Positions 7,495 through 16,027 of a stretch of 64,000 nt of DNA are shown piece after piece. The notes beneath the pieces are model-generated. The model was not told the DNA's origin. It did not search any database and saw only the letters and a program-made list of their open reading frames with translations. The position numbers were made by a program, and so were the translations under genes. The DNA is from Chloroflexota bacterium (GTDB lineage: Bacteria; Chloroflexota; Dehalococcoidia; JACPEP01): positions 1 through 64,000 of the forward strand of contig JACPEP010000006.1 in the NCBI GenBank assembly GCA_016183425.1, written 5' to 3'. Every line of letters starts with the position of its first letter. Position 1 is the stretch's first letter.

Positions 7495-8115
7495 ATGTGC
7501 CCAGAAGTGTTGAAGGCGGTTCGGGTTTTAGGGTGGGGGGGGCTGGTTATCTTCCCCACCGACACTGTTTATGGCCTGGGCGGCCACGCCTTCATAGACG
7601 AAGCCATAAAGCGGATATACCAGGCCAAGGGGCGCTCCTTTGGTAAACCGTTGCAGCTTATTCTGGCGCAGGTGGAGGATATCGGCCTGGTGGCCTATCC
7701 TGTACCTGAAATAGCCTGGGAGCTGGCACTACGTTTTCTCCCCGGCCCCTTGACATTGGTGCTCCCGGCGGCCCCCACCCTTTCCACCCTGGCCCTGGCC
7801 GGAGGCAACACGGTGGCGGTGCGGGTGCCCAACCACGAGCTAGCTCTGGCCCTGGTGAAGGGCCTGGGGGCGCCCCTGGCTGCCACCAGCGCCAACCGCT
7901 CCGGGCGTCCCAGTCCAATATCAGCTTCTCAGGCGGTGGCAGAGCTGGGACAATGGGCAGATGCGGTGCTGGACGGCGGTCCCTGCCCCGTGGCGGCGGA
8001 CTCCACGGTGGTGGAGGTGAGCCAAGGGCGGCCTCGCATCTTGCGTCGGGGAGCTTTGCCCCCTTCTGCCATTGCTCAGGCGTTGGGCATAAGGGATGAG
8101 GAGATGTTAAAATAG
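7495..8115 (+). CDS. tsaC: L-threonylcarbamoyladenylate synthase (Sua5/YrdC/YwlC family)
   Basis: The 206-residue protein makes threonylcarbamoyl-AMP from threonine, bicarbonate and ATP for the t6A modification of ANN-decoding tRNAs. The family signature is clear: the FPTDTVYGLGG substrate loop near residue 20, KGRSFGKPL, FLPGPLTLVL and TSANRSG. It is the short TsaC form without a full Sua5 domain. I chose the ATG at 7495; an in-frame TTG lies at 7480. The upstream DNA is a MITE-like repeat and the ribosome-binding site is poor. The dinG-type gene follows 47 bp downstream. Confidence 0.92.
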   Translation: MCPEVLKAVRVLGWGGLVIFPTDTVYGLGGHAFIDEAIKRIYQAKGRSFGKPLQLILAQVEDIGLVAYPVPEIAWELALRFLPGPLTLVLPAAPTLSTLALAGGNTVAVRVPNHELALALVKGLGAPLAATSANRSGRPSPISASQAVAELGQWADAVLDGGPCPVAADSTVVEVSQGRPRILRRGALPPSAIAQALGIRDEEMLK

Positions 8116-8162
8116 AGATACTTGAAGACCGGAGTGCTGAGAAGGGAGAGGCCGATATTTCG

Positions 8163-10949
8163 GTGGCGTCGACGCAAAGCCTGGTGGCGCTAGACCTGGA
8201 GACCACAGGGCTGGACTCGCAGCGGGATCAGATTATCGAGATGGCGGCGGTGAAGTTCCAGGGAACGGAGACCGTCGCCGTTTATCATTCCCTGGCCAAT
8301 CCGCAGCGCCCCCTGCCCTACCCTATTCGCCTTCTTACTGGCATCACCCAGGAAGAGGTAGACGCGGCCCCCCTGCCCTCCGAGGCGGCGGCGGGGTTGG
8401 TTTCCTTCGTGGGCGACTGTCCCATTATAGGACAGAATCCTGACTTCGACCTGGGATTCCTGAGGCGCCACGGGGTGGCCTTTGCCAACGCCGTCTGCGA
8501 TACCGGAGAGTTGGCCCGTATTTTTCTTCCCAACCTCTCGGATTACAGTCTATCCACCATTGCCCGCGGCCTGGGGGTGCCCGTCTCCCAACGACATCGG
8601 GCCCTGGCGGACGCCCTATTGGCCAAGGATGTCTTTCTGGCCCTGCAAGAGAGGATAAAGGGTGTCGAGCCAGCCCTGCTCCGGGAGGTGCACCACCTGG
8701 GCCGTTCCCTGGTGCCTTTTTTCCCAGAGTCGGAGGGGGGAGTTCCAGAGAGGGACCAGACCGAGGGAAAAGAGGAGGAATGGGTCACGCCCCTCACCCC
8801 TCGCTTGAGACGGGAGGGGGTGGATATAGCTGCCGTCACCGCCCTTCTGGGGGAGGCCAGCCCCCTGAAAAATATTTTCTCGGGTTTCGAGCACCGACCC
8901 CAGCAGGTGGCCATGGCAGAGAAGGTGGCCGAGGCTTTGAACGAGGGGGGTCGCTGGCTGGTGGAGGCCGGCACCGGCGTGGGCAAGTCCCTGGCCTATC
9001 TTTTGCCCGCCCTATGCTTTGCCTTGAAGAACAACCTCCCCGTGGTCATTTCCACCGAAACCATCAGTTTGCAGGAGCAACTGGTGGGCAAGGACATTCC
9101 GGAGCTACTCCGCGTTCTATCTCGCCTGCAGCGAACGGGGGATTTGGACTGGCTAGGGGTGCCGGTTAAGAACCTGAGGGCGGTGTCCGTCAAGGGGCGG
9201 GGCAACTATATTTGTCTCCTCCGGCTGGCCTCCTGGAGAAAGCGGGGGGCGCTGTCGTGGGAGGAGACTCGCTTTCTGCTCCGCCTCATGGTCTGGCTCT
9301 CTAACGCTCCTTCCGGTGATCGGGCCGACCTTCGTCTCAACGGGGAGGAAAGCCTCCTGTGGAACCAGGTTTCGGCCCAGGGGGATGACTGTCTGGGAGG
9401 CCGCTGCTCCCATCTGAGGCAATGCTTTCTCTATAAAGCGCGACGGGGGGCGGAAGGGGCCCACCTGGTGGTGATCAACCATGCCCTGCTCTTCTCTGAC
9501 CTGAGGGCCAACAACGCCCTTCTTCCCCCCTACTATCATCTCATCATCGACGAGGCGCACCATCTGGAGGAGGAGGCCACCAAGTACCTGGGCGGCCAGG
9601 TGGCCCAACGGGAACTGGCCGCTCTTTTGGATCGTCTGGGGGGAGGACAAAGGGGCCTTCTGCCGGAGATAAAGGGAACAGTAAAGACAGCCGGCGTTCT
9701 GGCCCAGGTGGACAGGATAGCGGGACAACTGGGGCAGGCCAGGGAGAACATGGCCCGACTTTTCCAAAGCCTCTCCCTCTTTTTGAGGGACAACGGGGAC
9801 GGCAATGGCGAATATGAGCTTCGGCTCCGTCTCACCCTTACCCGTCGGGGGCAGCGTCGGTGGCTGGAGGTAGAGAATGGGTGGCAGGACCTGGAGGCCT
9901 CCCTGAGGCAAGTGGCCGAGGGCCTAAGCTATCTCTCGGCTATCATTGAGCCAGAGGTTCCCTCCCCGCCTTTGGCGGGAGACGAAGAGGATTTTATCCA
10001 GAGGATAGCCTCCTGGTTGTACAGCAACGAAGAGCTGCGTCGCCGCCTCAACGCCATGATTCTGAACCCTCCGGGAAAGGGGGAGGTCTGCTGGATGGTG
10101 GCGGACCGGGGAGGGGGAAACATCACCCTGTGCTCCGCTCCCCTCCACGTGGGGAACCTCCTGGAGAAGTCTCTTTTCGCCAGATTGGAGACGGTGGTGC
10201 TCACCAGCGCCACCTTGACGGTAGAAGACTCCTTTGGCTATGTGAAAGAGCGTCTGGGCCTGGAAGAGGCGGCGGAGCTTCAGGTGGGGAGTCCCTTTGA
10301 CTACGGTCGTTCGGCCCTGGTTTATCTTGTTCCCAACCTGCCGGAGCCTGCGGCATCCAGCTACCAGGCCATGGTGGCCGAGGCCCTCATCGGCCTGTGT
10401 CGAGCCACGGGGGGTCGGGCTTTGGTTCTCTTTACCTCCTACTCATCCCTCATGGAGGCCTATGGTGTCATTCGGTCGCCCTTGGAGAGGGAAGGCCTCT
10501 CCGTTCTCGCCCAGGGGGTAGATGGCCCACCGGCCCACCTGCTGCGGAGTCTCAGGGGGAACCCGGGGACGGTTCTTCTGGGCACCAGCAGCTTCTGGGA
10601 AGGGATCGACGTGGCCGGAGAGGCCCTCAGCCTGCTGGTGGTCACCCGTCTCCCCTTTAACGTCCCTACCGACCCCATCTACGCTGCCCGGGCCGAGACC
10701 TTCGACGACTCCTTCCGGGAGTACGCCCTCCCCCAGGCCGTCCTGCGCTTCAAACAGGGCTTCGGGCGCCTTATCCGCACCCAGCACGATCGGGGGGCCA
10801 TGGTGGTTCTGGACGGACGGCTCACCGGCCGCTCTTACGGCGTGGCCTTTCTGGACTCCATACCCCGGTGCACCGTCCAGCGAGGCTCCTTGACCGATAT
10901 GCCTTCCCAGGTGGCGGCGTGGTTAGAGAACTGGAGGCTGAATCTATGA
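8163..10949 (+). CDS. dinG: DinG-family ATP-dependent helicase with N-terminal DEDDh 3'-5' exonuclease
   Basis: The 928-residue protein starts with a DnaQ-like exonuclease (ALDLETTGLD, residues ~8-17, through ~170). An XPD/DinG superfamily 2 helicase follows, with Walker A AGTGVGKSLAYL (~residue 270), DEAH box IIDEAHHLE, iron-sulfur cysteines (NYIC; CLGGRCSHLRQC) and motif VI QGFGRLIRT. This fusion is the form common in Gram-positive-type bacteria and probably removes or remodels branched DNA and R-loops during repair. The start is GTG at 8163. Its stop overlaps the ATG of the M20 peptidase gene (ATGA). Confidence 0.93.
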   Translation: MASTQSLVALDLETTGLDSQRDQIIEMAAVKFQGTETVAVYHSLANPQRPLPYPIRLLTGITQEEVDAAPLPSEAAAGLVSFVGDCPIIGQNPDFDLGFLRRHGVAFANAVCDTGELARIFLPNLSDYSLSTIARGLGVPVSQRHRALADALLAKDVFLALQERIKGVEPALLREVHHLGRSLVPFFPESEGGVPERDQTEGKEEEWVTPLTPRLRREGVDIAAVTALLGEASPLKNIFSGFEHRPQQVAMAEKVAEALNEGGRWLVEAGTGVGKSLAYLLPALCFALKNNLPVVISTETISLQEQLVGKDIPELLRVLSRLQRTGDLDWLGVPVKNLRAVSVKGRGNYICLLRLASWRKRGALSWEETRFLLRLMVWLSNAPSGDRADLRLNGEESLLWNQVSAQGDDCLGGRCSHLRQCFLYKARRGAEGAHLVVINHALLFSDLRANNALLPPYYHLIIDEAHHLEEEATKYLGGQVAQRELAALLDRLGGGQRGLLPEIKGTVKTAGVLAQVDRIAGQLGQARENMARLFQSLSLFLRDNGDGNGEYELRLRLTLTRRGQRRWLEVENGWQDLEASLRQVAEGLSYLSAIIEPEVPSPPLAGDEEDFIQRIASWLYSNEELRRRLNAMILNPPGKGEVCWMVADRGGGNITLCSAPLHVGNLLEKSLFARLETVVLTSATLTVEDSFGYVKERLGLEEAAELQVGSPFDYGRSALVYLVPNLPEPAASSYQAMVAEALIGLCRATGGRALVLFTSYSSLMEAYGVIRSPLEREGLSVLAQGVDGPPAHLLRSLRGNPGTVLLGTSSFWEGIDVAGEALSLLVVTRLPFNVPTDPIYAARAETFDDSFREYALPQAVLRFKQGFGRLIRTQHDRGAMVVLDGRLTGRSYGVAFLDSIPRCTVQRGSLTDMPSQVAAWLENWRLNL

Positions 10950-12319
10950 CCGGGGATCTCTTCGCCTATGTAGATGAGCACCTGCCGGAGTTCGTAGCCG
11001 ACGTGGTTCGCCTGTGCCGACAGCCCAGCATCAGTGCCCGCGGGGAGGGGCTGACGGAAATGGCCCAACTGGTGGTAAATGCCATGACGGCCCTGGGCAT
11101 CCAGGCTCAGGCACTCCCCACCGCCGGGGGGCCGCCGGTGGTCTATGGAGAGATGGCGGGAGACCGTCCCACCACCCTTCTTTTCTACAATCACTACGAC
11201 GTCCAGCCGCCCGAGCCTTTGGAGCTGTGGACGACGCCCCCATTTGAGCCGGTGGTAGATGGGGATAAGCTGCGGGGCCGGGGGGTGGCCGATAACAAAG
11301 GCAACCTGGCGGCTCGCCTGGCGGCCATCAAGACCTACCTGGCGGTACGGGGGCGTCTCCCCTTGAACGTGAAGTTCTGTGTGGAAGGGGAGGAGGAGGT
11401 GGGCAGCCCCCACCTGGCCCCCTTTGTGGAGGCCCACGGGGAGCGGCTGAAGGCCGATGCCTGCCTCTGGGAGGGGAGTGGGGTCAACTGGCAGGGGCAA
11501 CCCACCGTAATTTTGGGCGCCAAGGGCATTCTCTACGTGGAGCTGGAGGCAAGGGGGGCGGTGCGGGATGTTCACTCCTCCTTGGCCACCGTGGTGCCCA
11601 ACCCCGCCTGGCGCTTAGTCTGGGCACTAAGCTCCCTGAAGGATTCCCAGGAGAACATACTGATACCGGGGTTTTACGATGACGTGACTCCCCTCAGCCC
11701 CCAGGAGCTGGAGGCGGTCCAGGCCATACCCCCCGACGATCAGGAGCTGAAGGAGAGCCTGGGTCTGGAAAAGCTGGTGGCCGACGTAGAGGGCTTCCAG
11801 TACATTCGCCGCCACCTCTTCGAACCCACCTGTACCATCTGCGGCCTGGTGTCCGGCTACACCGGCGAGGGAGCCAAGACGGTGCTCCCCAGCATCGCCC
11901 GGGCCAAGATCGACTTTCGTCTCGTTCCGGAGCAGCGGCCCCAGGACATCCACCAGAAGCTGAAGCGGCATTTGGAGAGCCAGGGCTTCGGGGACATCGC
12001 CGTGTCCGCCGTGGAGGGGGTGAACCCCGCCCGTACCCCCCTGAACAGCCCATTGGTCAGGGTGGTGGTGGAGGCGGCCCAGGAGGTGTACCGCCGGCCT
12101 CCGGTGGTCTACCCCACTATGGCCGCCACCGGCCCCATGTACCTTTTCACCTCCGCCTCCGGCGGATTGGGTATCCCCACCGCCTCCTCAGGGATAGAGT
12201 ATCCCGACTGCCGGATGCACGCCCCCGACGAGCATATTCGCCTCCAGGACTTTGCCCTGGGCATAAAGCACCTGGTGGCCATCATGGCGCACATGGCCGA
12301 AGAAGGAAGGAGAGACTGA
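10946..12319 (+). CDS. M20-family metallopeptidase (dipeptidase/deacylase type)
   Basis: A 457-residue di-zinc hydrolase. Metal-site motifs are visible: NHYDVQPPE (His and Asp), GRGVADNKGN, GEEEVGS (catalytic and bridging Glu) and the late PDCRMHAPDEH. The lid/dimerisation domain sits between them. Members cleave dipeptides or N-acyl amino acids; the exact substrate cannot be read from sequence. The ATG at 10946 has a GGAGG nine bases upstream and overlaps the dinG stop, so the two are translationally coupled, though their functional link is unclear. The gene continues closely into the next ORF. Confidence 0.9.
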   Translation: MTGDLFAYVDEHLPEFVADVVRLCRQPSISARGEGLTEMAQLVVNAMTALGIQAQALPTAGGPPVVYGEMAGDRPTTLLFYNHYDVQPPEPLELWTTPPFEPVVDGDKLRGRGVADNKGNLAARLAAIKTYLAVRGRLPLNVKFCVEGEEEVGSPHLAPFVEAHGERLKADACLWEGSGVNWQGQPTVILGAKGILYVELEARGAVRDVHSSLATVVPNPAWRLVWALSSLKDSQENILIPGFYDDVTPLSPQELEAVQAIPPDDQELKESLGLEKLVADVEGFQYIRRHLFEPTCTICGLVSGYTGEGAKTVLPSIARAKIDFRLVPEQRPQDIHQKLKRHLESQGFGDIAVSAVEGVNPARTPLNSPLVRVVVEAAQEVYRRPPVVYPTMAATGPMYLFTSASGGLGIPTASSGIEYPDCRMHAPDEHIRLQDFALGIKHLVAIMAHMAEEGRRD

Positions 12320-12321
12320 CC

Positions 12322-12810
12322 ATGAGCGTGGAGATACCGCCCCACATTCTTGAAGCTATCGGCCCTGTGGCCACCGGTTGCTGGGCCCTGGAGTCTGCGG
12401 AGGAAACGGCCCTGGTAGTCAAGGCCTCCGATGAAGACATGGAACACCTGTGGAAGGCACCCTTGGCCTATAGCTATGAGCTGGCGCGCCAGGGGGGTGT
12501 TTGGGGCGTGTCCCTGGTGCTGGAGGCGTTTCTGCCCCAGAAGAAACACCTGGCTTTGACCACCTTCTGGAATCCATCGCGGCCGGTGGAACGGGAGGAC
12601 GTGGCCAGGCTTACCACCCAGGAGTTTCTCACCATCCACTTTCTGGATCAAAACACTGAGTATCTCTTCAGCCGGCGGTTGATCAACGAACCGGCCAGCC
12701 GGGAGCAGCTCCGCCTTATTCTTGTCCAGGCCCAGGCCATCCAGGACGAAAAGGCGAAGGAGATGAAACGGATACAGGCTCAGTTTTCTGTGGAAGGGGA
12801 AGGGGAGTAG
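12322..12810 (+). CDS. Hypothetical protein, 162 residues
   Basis: A soluble 162-residue protein without a signal peptide or a motif I recognise. The C-terminal ~45 residues (SREQLRLILVQAQAIQDEKAKEMKRI...) are predicted to be a charged helix. It starts 2 bp after the M20 peptidase stop with a GGAAGGAGAG ribosome-binding site. It is probably in one transcript with tsaC-dinG-M20. Function unknown. Confidence 0.75.
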   Translation: MSVEIPPHILEAIGPVATGCWALESAEETALVVKASDEDMEHLWKAPLAYSYELARQGGVWGVSLVLEAFLPQKKHLALTTFWNPSRPVEREDVARLTTQEFLTIHFLDQNTEYLFSRRLINEPASREQLRLILVQAQAIQDEKAKEMKRIQAQFSVEGEGE

Positions 12811-12831
12811 TTGCTCCGGGGGAGACGGTAG

Positions 12832-13083
12832 TTGTCCCTTTTCGGCTGGCTGGGCTTCGCCCTCTTCCAGGTGTTCTGGTTTCCTCAGTTGGCTAAGACC
12901 CTTCGCACTAAGGACGTTTCTGGATTGTCTTTGTCGGCATGGATTATCCTTTGGGTGGGGCTGTTGTTCTACCTTATATACAGTGTCTCCATCGGCGATG
13001 TCATATTCACCCTGGGCAACGGTACCGGGCTCATCCAGGCCTCGGTGCAGTTGGGTTTGATCTGGAAATACAGCAAGAGATAG
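12832..13083 (+). CDS. SemiSWEET/PQ-loop-like three-helix membrane protein
   Basis: An 83-residue integral membrane protein with three hydrophobic helices. A PQ-loop motif lies near the end of the first (WFPQLAKTLRTKDVSGLSL), as in the MtN3/SemiSWEET sugar transporters that work as dimers of three-helix units. The start is a TTG preceded by GGGGGAGACGG. It lies between a hypothetical gene and the PEP carboxylase gene, all on the same strand. A role in sugar or small-solute transport follows from the family; the actual substrate is unknown. Confidence 0.75.
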   Translation: MSLFGWLGFALFQVFWFPQLAKTLRTKDVSGLSLSAWIILWVGLLFYLIYSVSIGDVIFTLGNGTGLIQASVQLGLIWKYSKR

Positions 13084-13112
13084 TTCCATCTATTATTGAA
13101 GTGAGGTAACCT

Positions 13113-14588
13113 ATGATCCCCCGTACTATGAGCACTCAACACCCCGATAATGTGAGAATGCCTTTCTTCGTTTCGGGGGAGGTCTTCAATAGCGAAGACG
13201 AGATCAGGGAAGCGCGCTGCGTCTATGATTGGGGGTGTCAGGAGCAGATGTGGGACTACGAGGGGAAGGAGAGCGATGACCAGGTGGTGGCCAAGCTGTT
13301 GGCCCGTAACGAAGCCTTCTTCCAGAGCCATCCCCTGGGCGAAGACCGCTTCTTGACGCTGCGTATCCCCAATCCCGCCGTGGAGACGGACGAGCCCAAG
13401 CTGCTCATGGAGATTCTGGAGAGCATACCCCGCTTTTACGACACCGCCACCAAGTTCTATGGGAACGAGAGCGCCCCCGTGTTCGAGGTTATCTTGCCCA
13501 TGACCACATCGGTGGAGGCGTTGAGCCGGGTGTACTACTACTACCGAAATTTTGTAGTGGGGAAGGGCAGCCTAACTGCTTTTCCCAGCGACAGCATCAA
13601 CATCGCCCAATGGCTGGGTCCTTTTAAGCCAGAAAGGATCGATGTAATACCTCTCTTTGAAGATTGGCTCTCCCTCCTCAACGCCCATGAGATAGTGGGG
13701 GCTTACCTGTCGGATAAGGACTTGGAGTACCAAAGGGTGTTCCTGGCCCGCTCGGACCCGGCCTTGAACTACGGAACCATGGCATCGGTGCTCTTTCTCA
13801 ACGTGGCCCTTCAGAGGTTGGCCGCCCTGGAGAAAAGGGTGGGCATCCCCCTCTATCCCATCCTGGGGGTAGGTTCATCGCCTTTTCGGGGCAACTTCAA
13901 GCCCACCAACGTGGAGAGCACCCTTAAGGGCTACGCCAGTTGCCAGACCTTTACCCTGCAATCGGCTTTTAAGTACGATTGGGACCAGGAGACGGTGGTG
14001 GCCGCCATCCGGCAGCTAAACTCCGCCCCCCGGGGCGAGCCGTTGCCGGTGGATGAGGAGAAAGCCATCGCCCTGGCCCAGAAAACCATGGCCGCCTACC
14101 AGGCCCAGATCCCGTTGGTGGCCCCATTGGTAAATCGCCTGACGCCTTTCGTCCCCCGGCGTCGTCTTAGAAAGCTTCACATCGGGCTCTTCGGCTACTC
14201 TCGGAACGCCGGCAGCGTGCGACTGCCCCGGGCTATCCCTTTCTGCGCCAGTTTGTACTCCGTTGGATTGCCGCCCGAGATTTTGGGGCTGCAATGCCTG
14301 GACGCCGACGACCTGGAGGTGGTCAAGGGGGTTTACCCCAGCCCCAACTTCGAGGAAGACCTGAGGGATGCTTTGACCTACTTCAATCCTCGGGTTCTAT
14401 CCCTTCTTCCGCCGTCCCTGGCGGAGCAAGTGAAGGCGGCGTTGTCTGCCATAGGCGTGGATTTTGAGGTGGACAAACGACATCAGAGAGTAACCGATGA
14501 GGTTATCGACTGTCTTCGGGAGGGCTGGACGGATCGTCTGCGCGAGCTGATCGTTGCCGGGGGGGCCATCAGGGGATTCCTGGGGTGA
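13113..14588 (+). CDS. ppcA: Phosphoenolpyruvate carboxylase, archaeal type
   Basis: The 491-residue enzyme carboxylates PEP to oxaloacetate and is half the length of the usual ~900-residue bacterial enzyme. It carries the archaeal-type (PpcA/AtPEPC) signatures: MSTQHPDNV at the N-terminus, CQEQMWDYEGKE, VGSSPFRGN, and the long HIGLFGYSRNAGSVRLPRAI block. This family is typical of archaea and known from only a few bacteria. It probably replenishes oxaloacetate. GTGAGGTAA gives a ribosome-binding site for the ATG at 13113. I see no bacterial-type ppc in the window. Confidence 0.93.
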   Translation: MIPRTMSTQHPDNVRMPFFVSGEVFNSEDEIREARCVYDWGCQEQMWDYEGKESDDQVVAKLLARNEAFFQSHPLGEDRFLTLRIPNPAVETDEPKLLMEILESIPRFYDTATKFYGNESAPVFEVILPMTTSVEALSRVYYYYRNFVVGKGSLTAFPSDSINIAQWLGPFKPERIDVIPLFEDWLSLLNAHEIVGAYLSDKDLEYQRVFLARSDPALNYGTMASVLFLNVALQRLAALEKRVGIPLYPILGVGSSPFRGNFKPTNVESTLKGYASCQTFTLQSAFKYDWDQETVVAAIRQLNSAPRGEPLPVDEEKAIALAQKTMAAYQAQIPLVAPLVNRLTPFVPRRRLRKLHIGLFGYSRNAGSVRLPRAIPFCASLYSVGLPPEILGLQCLDADDLEVVKGVYPSPNFEEDLRDALTYFNPRVLSLLPPSLAEQVKAALSAIGVDFEVDKRHQRVTDEVIDCLREGWTDRLRELIVAGGAIRGFLG

Positions 14589-14687
14589 GCATCGAGACAT
14601 CCATTGGCGAGAGGTATGATGCAATATATCTCTGAAGGAAATAGTGCCCTAATTCGGGTAAGCGGAATTATTTCTTAACATACTTTA

Positions 14688-14715
14688 TTGTGTATCGCGA
14701 ACATTTTGATATAAT
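14688..14715 (+). promoter_or_regulatory. Sigma70-type promoter for the NYN-domain gene
   Basis: TTGTGT (14688-14693) and TATAAT (14710-14715) are separated by 16 bp, a perfect -10 with a fair -35. Transcription would start near 14722, about 27 bases before the ATG of the NYN gene. The surrounding DNA is AT-rich compared with neighbouring genes. Confidence 0.7.
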
Positions 14716-14748
14716 ACCCTTGATATGTAAAAGTGAGGTGATACGGTA

Positions 14749-15612
14749 ATGACCTTGGCAAGCGGCAATCAGATGACCAATGAAGTGGCTGTTTTCATTG
14801 ATGTTGAGAACTTGCGCTATGGTCTTTTGAACAGTTACGGGATAGAGCCAGACTTTCAGGCAGTAGTGCAGAAAGCACAAAAGTACGGCAGGCCATCCAT
14901 TATGCGAGCCTATGCGGATTTCAGTGAACATCCGACAACATTGAGTCGGCAACTCCAGATAGCCGGAATTGAAGGAATCAATATTCCAGTCAAACGCACG
15001 GTAGTTCAGCGCGGCGTAACAAAAGTCGAACGTGTGAAGAATGCTGCCGACATGGTGCTCGCATTGGATGCACTGGTAGAAGCCTTGACCGCCGACAACC
15101 AAGGCAAAACGAAGGTATTCCTCATCATTACTGGTGACCGTGACTATGTAAGGCTAGTGACATTGCTCCGAAATCGGTTCGGTCAACGAGTGATTATCGC
15201 TGGAGTGCCCGGTAATATATCACGTGACTTGGTGGATGCCGCCGGGCAGGAGGACCCAATTGAGATTCCCGAGGTGCCCCGAGTTAGCATGCAGTCTCTC
15301 AAGGGAGCTATTGTGGCGATGGTAAAACGTGGCCCTTCTCCTCTTCGGTTTTGGTCTTTAAAGATTATTGATGAATGGTGCCAAGACGGACGGCAAAAAA
15401 TTCCCGGTACCGCAAAAGAGAAGAGAGATGCCATCAACGCTCTCCTAATAAGTGAAGGTGTTTTCATTCAACAAAAAAGAACAGATGAAAAAACTGGGAG
15501 AACGGTTACCGAGACGGTTCTAGATGAGGATAGAGCACAGTCATACGGATACTTAGCAGATGAAAAAATAGCCCCTCATGAAAGAGGGGCTAAGCACAAT
15601 ACCCAAACGTAG
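14749..15612 (+). CDS. NYN/LabA-like PIN-fold nuclease domain protein
   Basis: The 287-residue protein has an N-terminal NYN (LabA/DUF88) domain with the expected acidic active-site residues: FIDVEN (D18), NAADMVLALD (D101) and ITGDRDY (D130, D132). This family is related to PIN RNases. Residues ~180-255 form a basic segment that may be a winged-helix or OST-HTH-like nucleic-acid-binding domain. An RNA-processing role is an inference from the fold. GAGGTG gives a ribosome-binding site for the ATG at 14749; a second ATG lies eight codons later. Codon usage is more AT-rich than its neighbours, suggesting transfer. It has its own promoter. Confidence 0.85.
   Translation: MTLASGNQMTNEVAVFIDVENLRYGLLNSYGIEPDFQAVVQKAQKYGRPSIMRAYADFSEHPTTLSRQLQIAGIEGINIPVKRTVVQRGVTKVERVKNAADMVLALDALVEALTADNQGKTKVFLIITGDRDYVRLVTLLRNRFGQRVIIAGVPGNISRDLVDAAGQEDPIEIPEVPRVSMQSLKGAIVAMVKRGPSPLRFWSLKIIDEWCQDGRQKIPGTAKEKRDAINALLISEGVFIQQKRTDEKTGRTVTETVLDEDRAQSYGYLADEKIAPHERGAKHNTQT
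15563..15592 (-). terminator. Intrinsic terminator hairpin, oriented for minus-strand transcripts, inside the NYN gene 3' end
   Basis: Nine base pairs (15569-15577 with 15584-15592, TAGCCCCTC/GAGGGGCTA) are preceded on the plus strand by AAAAAA (15563-15568), which becomes a U-run for minus-strand RNA. It overlaps the last codons of the plus-strand NYN gene. It would stop antisense transcription entering from the right, or serve both directions weakly. Confidence 0.55.
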
Positions 15613-15747
15613 TGTTCGACTAAAAATCACTCAAGCTATATTAGTTTAGACTACCAAGTGACATTTGTCAAGCCCTTTGGGTTACAATTTTTTGTTGTCT
15701 ACACGTTTTTTCTTCCAAAATTAGGACACTACCCTAGAGGACGAAGG

Positions 15748-15984
15748 ATGAAGGCCTGTATGAAGTGTGGGGGGGAGGCAGTGGGGAAATACCGCCTGGT
15801 GTGGGATGGAAACCACTACCTTAGCCTGTGCGAGACGTGCTCCCGACGTCTGGAGGCCCTGGTGGCGGAGAAGGGGGACATCGGCCTCATATCCACGGCC
15901 AATCCTCGCTTCATGTGCTGGGTGGAGGAGGACCGCTTTATGACCTACGAGGAGTTCTTGGGAATAAAAGGGGAGCCAAACTAG
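15748..15984 (+). CDS. Small zinc-binding-type protein, unknown function
   Basis: A 78-residue soluble protein with two CxxC pairs spaced like a treble-clef or zinc ribbon (CMKCGGEA at residues 4-11, LCETCSRRLE near residue 29-38). The rest is a mixed helix/strand tail with no motif I recognise. I chose the ATG at 15748 (AGAGGACGAAGG upstream) rather than a far-upstream start, because the extra residues are uncharacteristic and AT-rich. It stands alone, convergent with the VOC genes, with a strong palindromic terminator immediately after its stop. Confidence 0.65.
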   Translation: MKACMKCGGEAVGKYRLVWDGNHYLSLCETCSRRLEALVAEKGDIGLISTANPRFMCWVEEDRFMTYEEFLGIKGEPN

Positions 15985-15985
15985 C

Positions 15986-16015
15986 GGGCGGGCCTGGCTG
16001 CAGCCAGGCCCGCCC
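15986..16015. terminator. 30-bp perfect palindrome between convergent genes (bidirectional terminator)
   Basis: Bases 15986-15999 and 16002-16015 are perfect complements (GGGCGGGCCTGGCT/AGCCAGGCCCGCCC). The hairpin fills the gap between the plus-strand zinc protein gene (stop 15984) and the end of the minus-strand VOC gene (16028). A pronounced U-tract is missing on either side, so termination may be partial. Confidence 0.6.
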
Positions 16016-16027
16016 ATCCTATCTCTT

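Noticed and set aside
15613-15747. Upstream start and promoter for the small zinc protein
   Set aside because: The 30-codon extension from 15658 is AT-rich and hydrophobic without a ribosome-binding site; -35/-10 pairs there are too weak to report.
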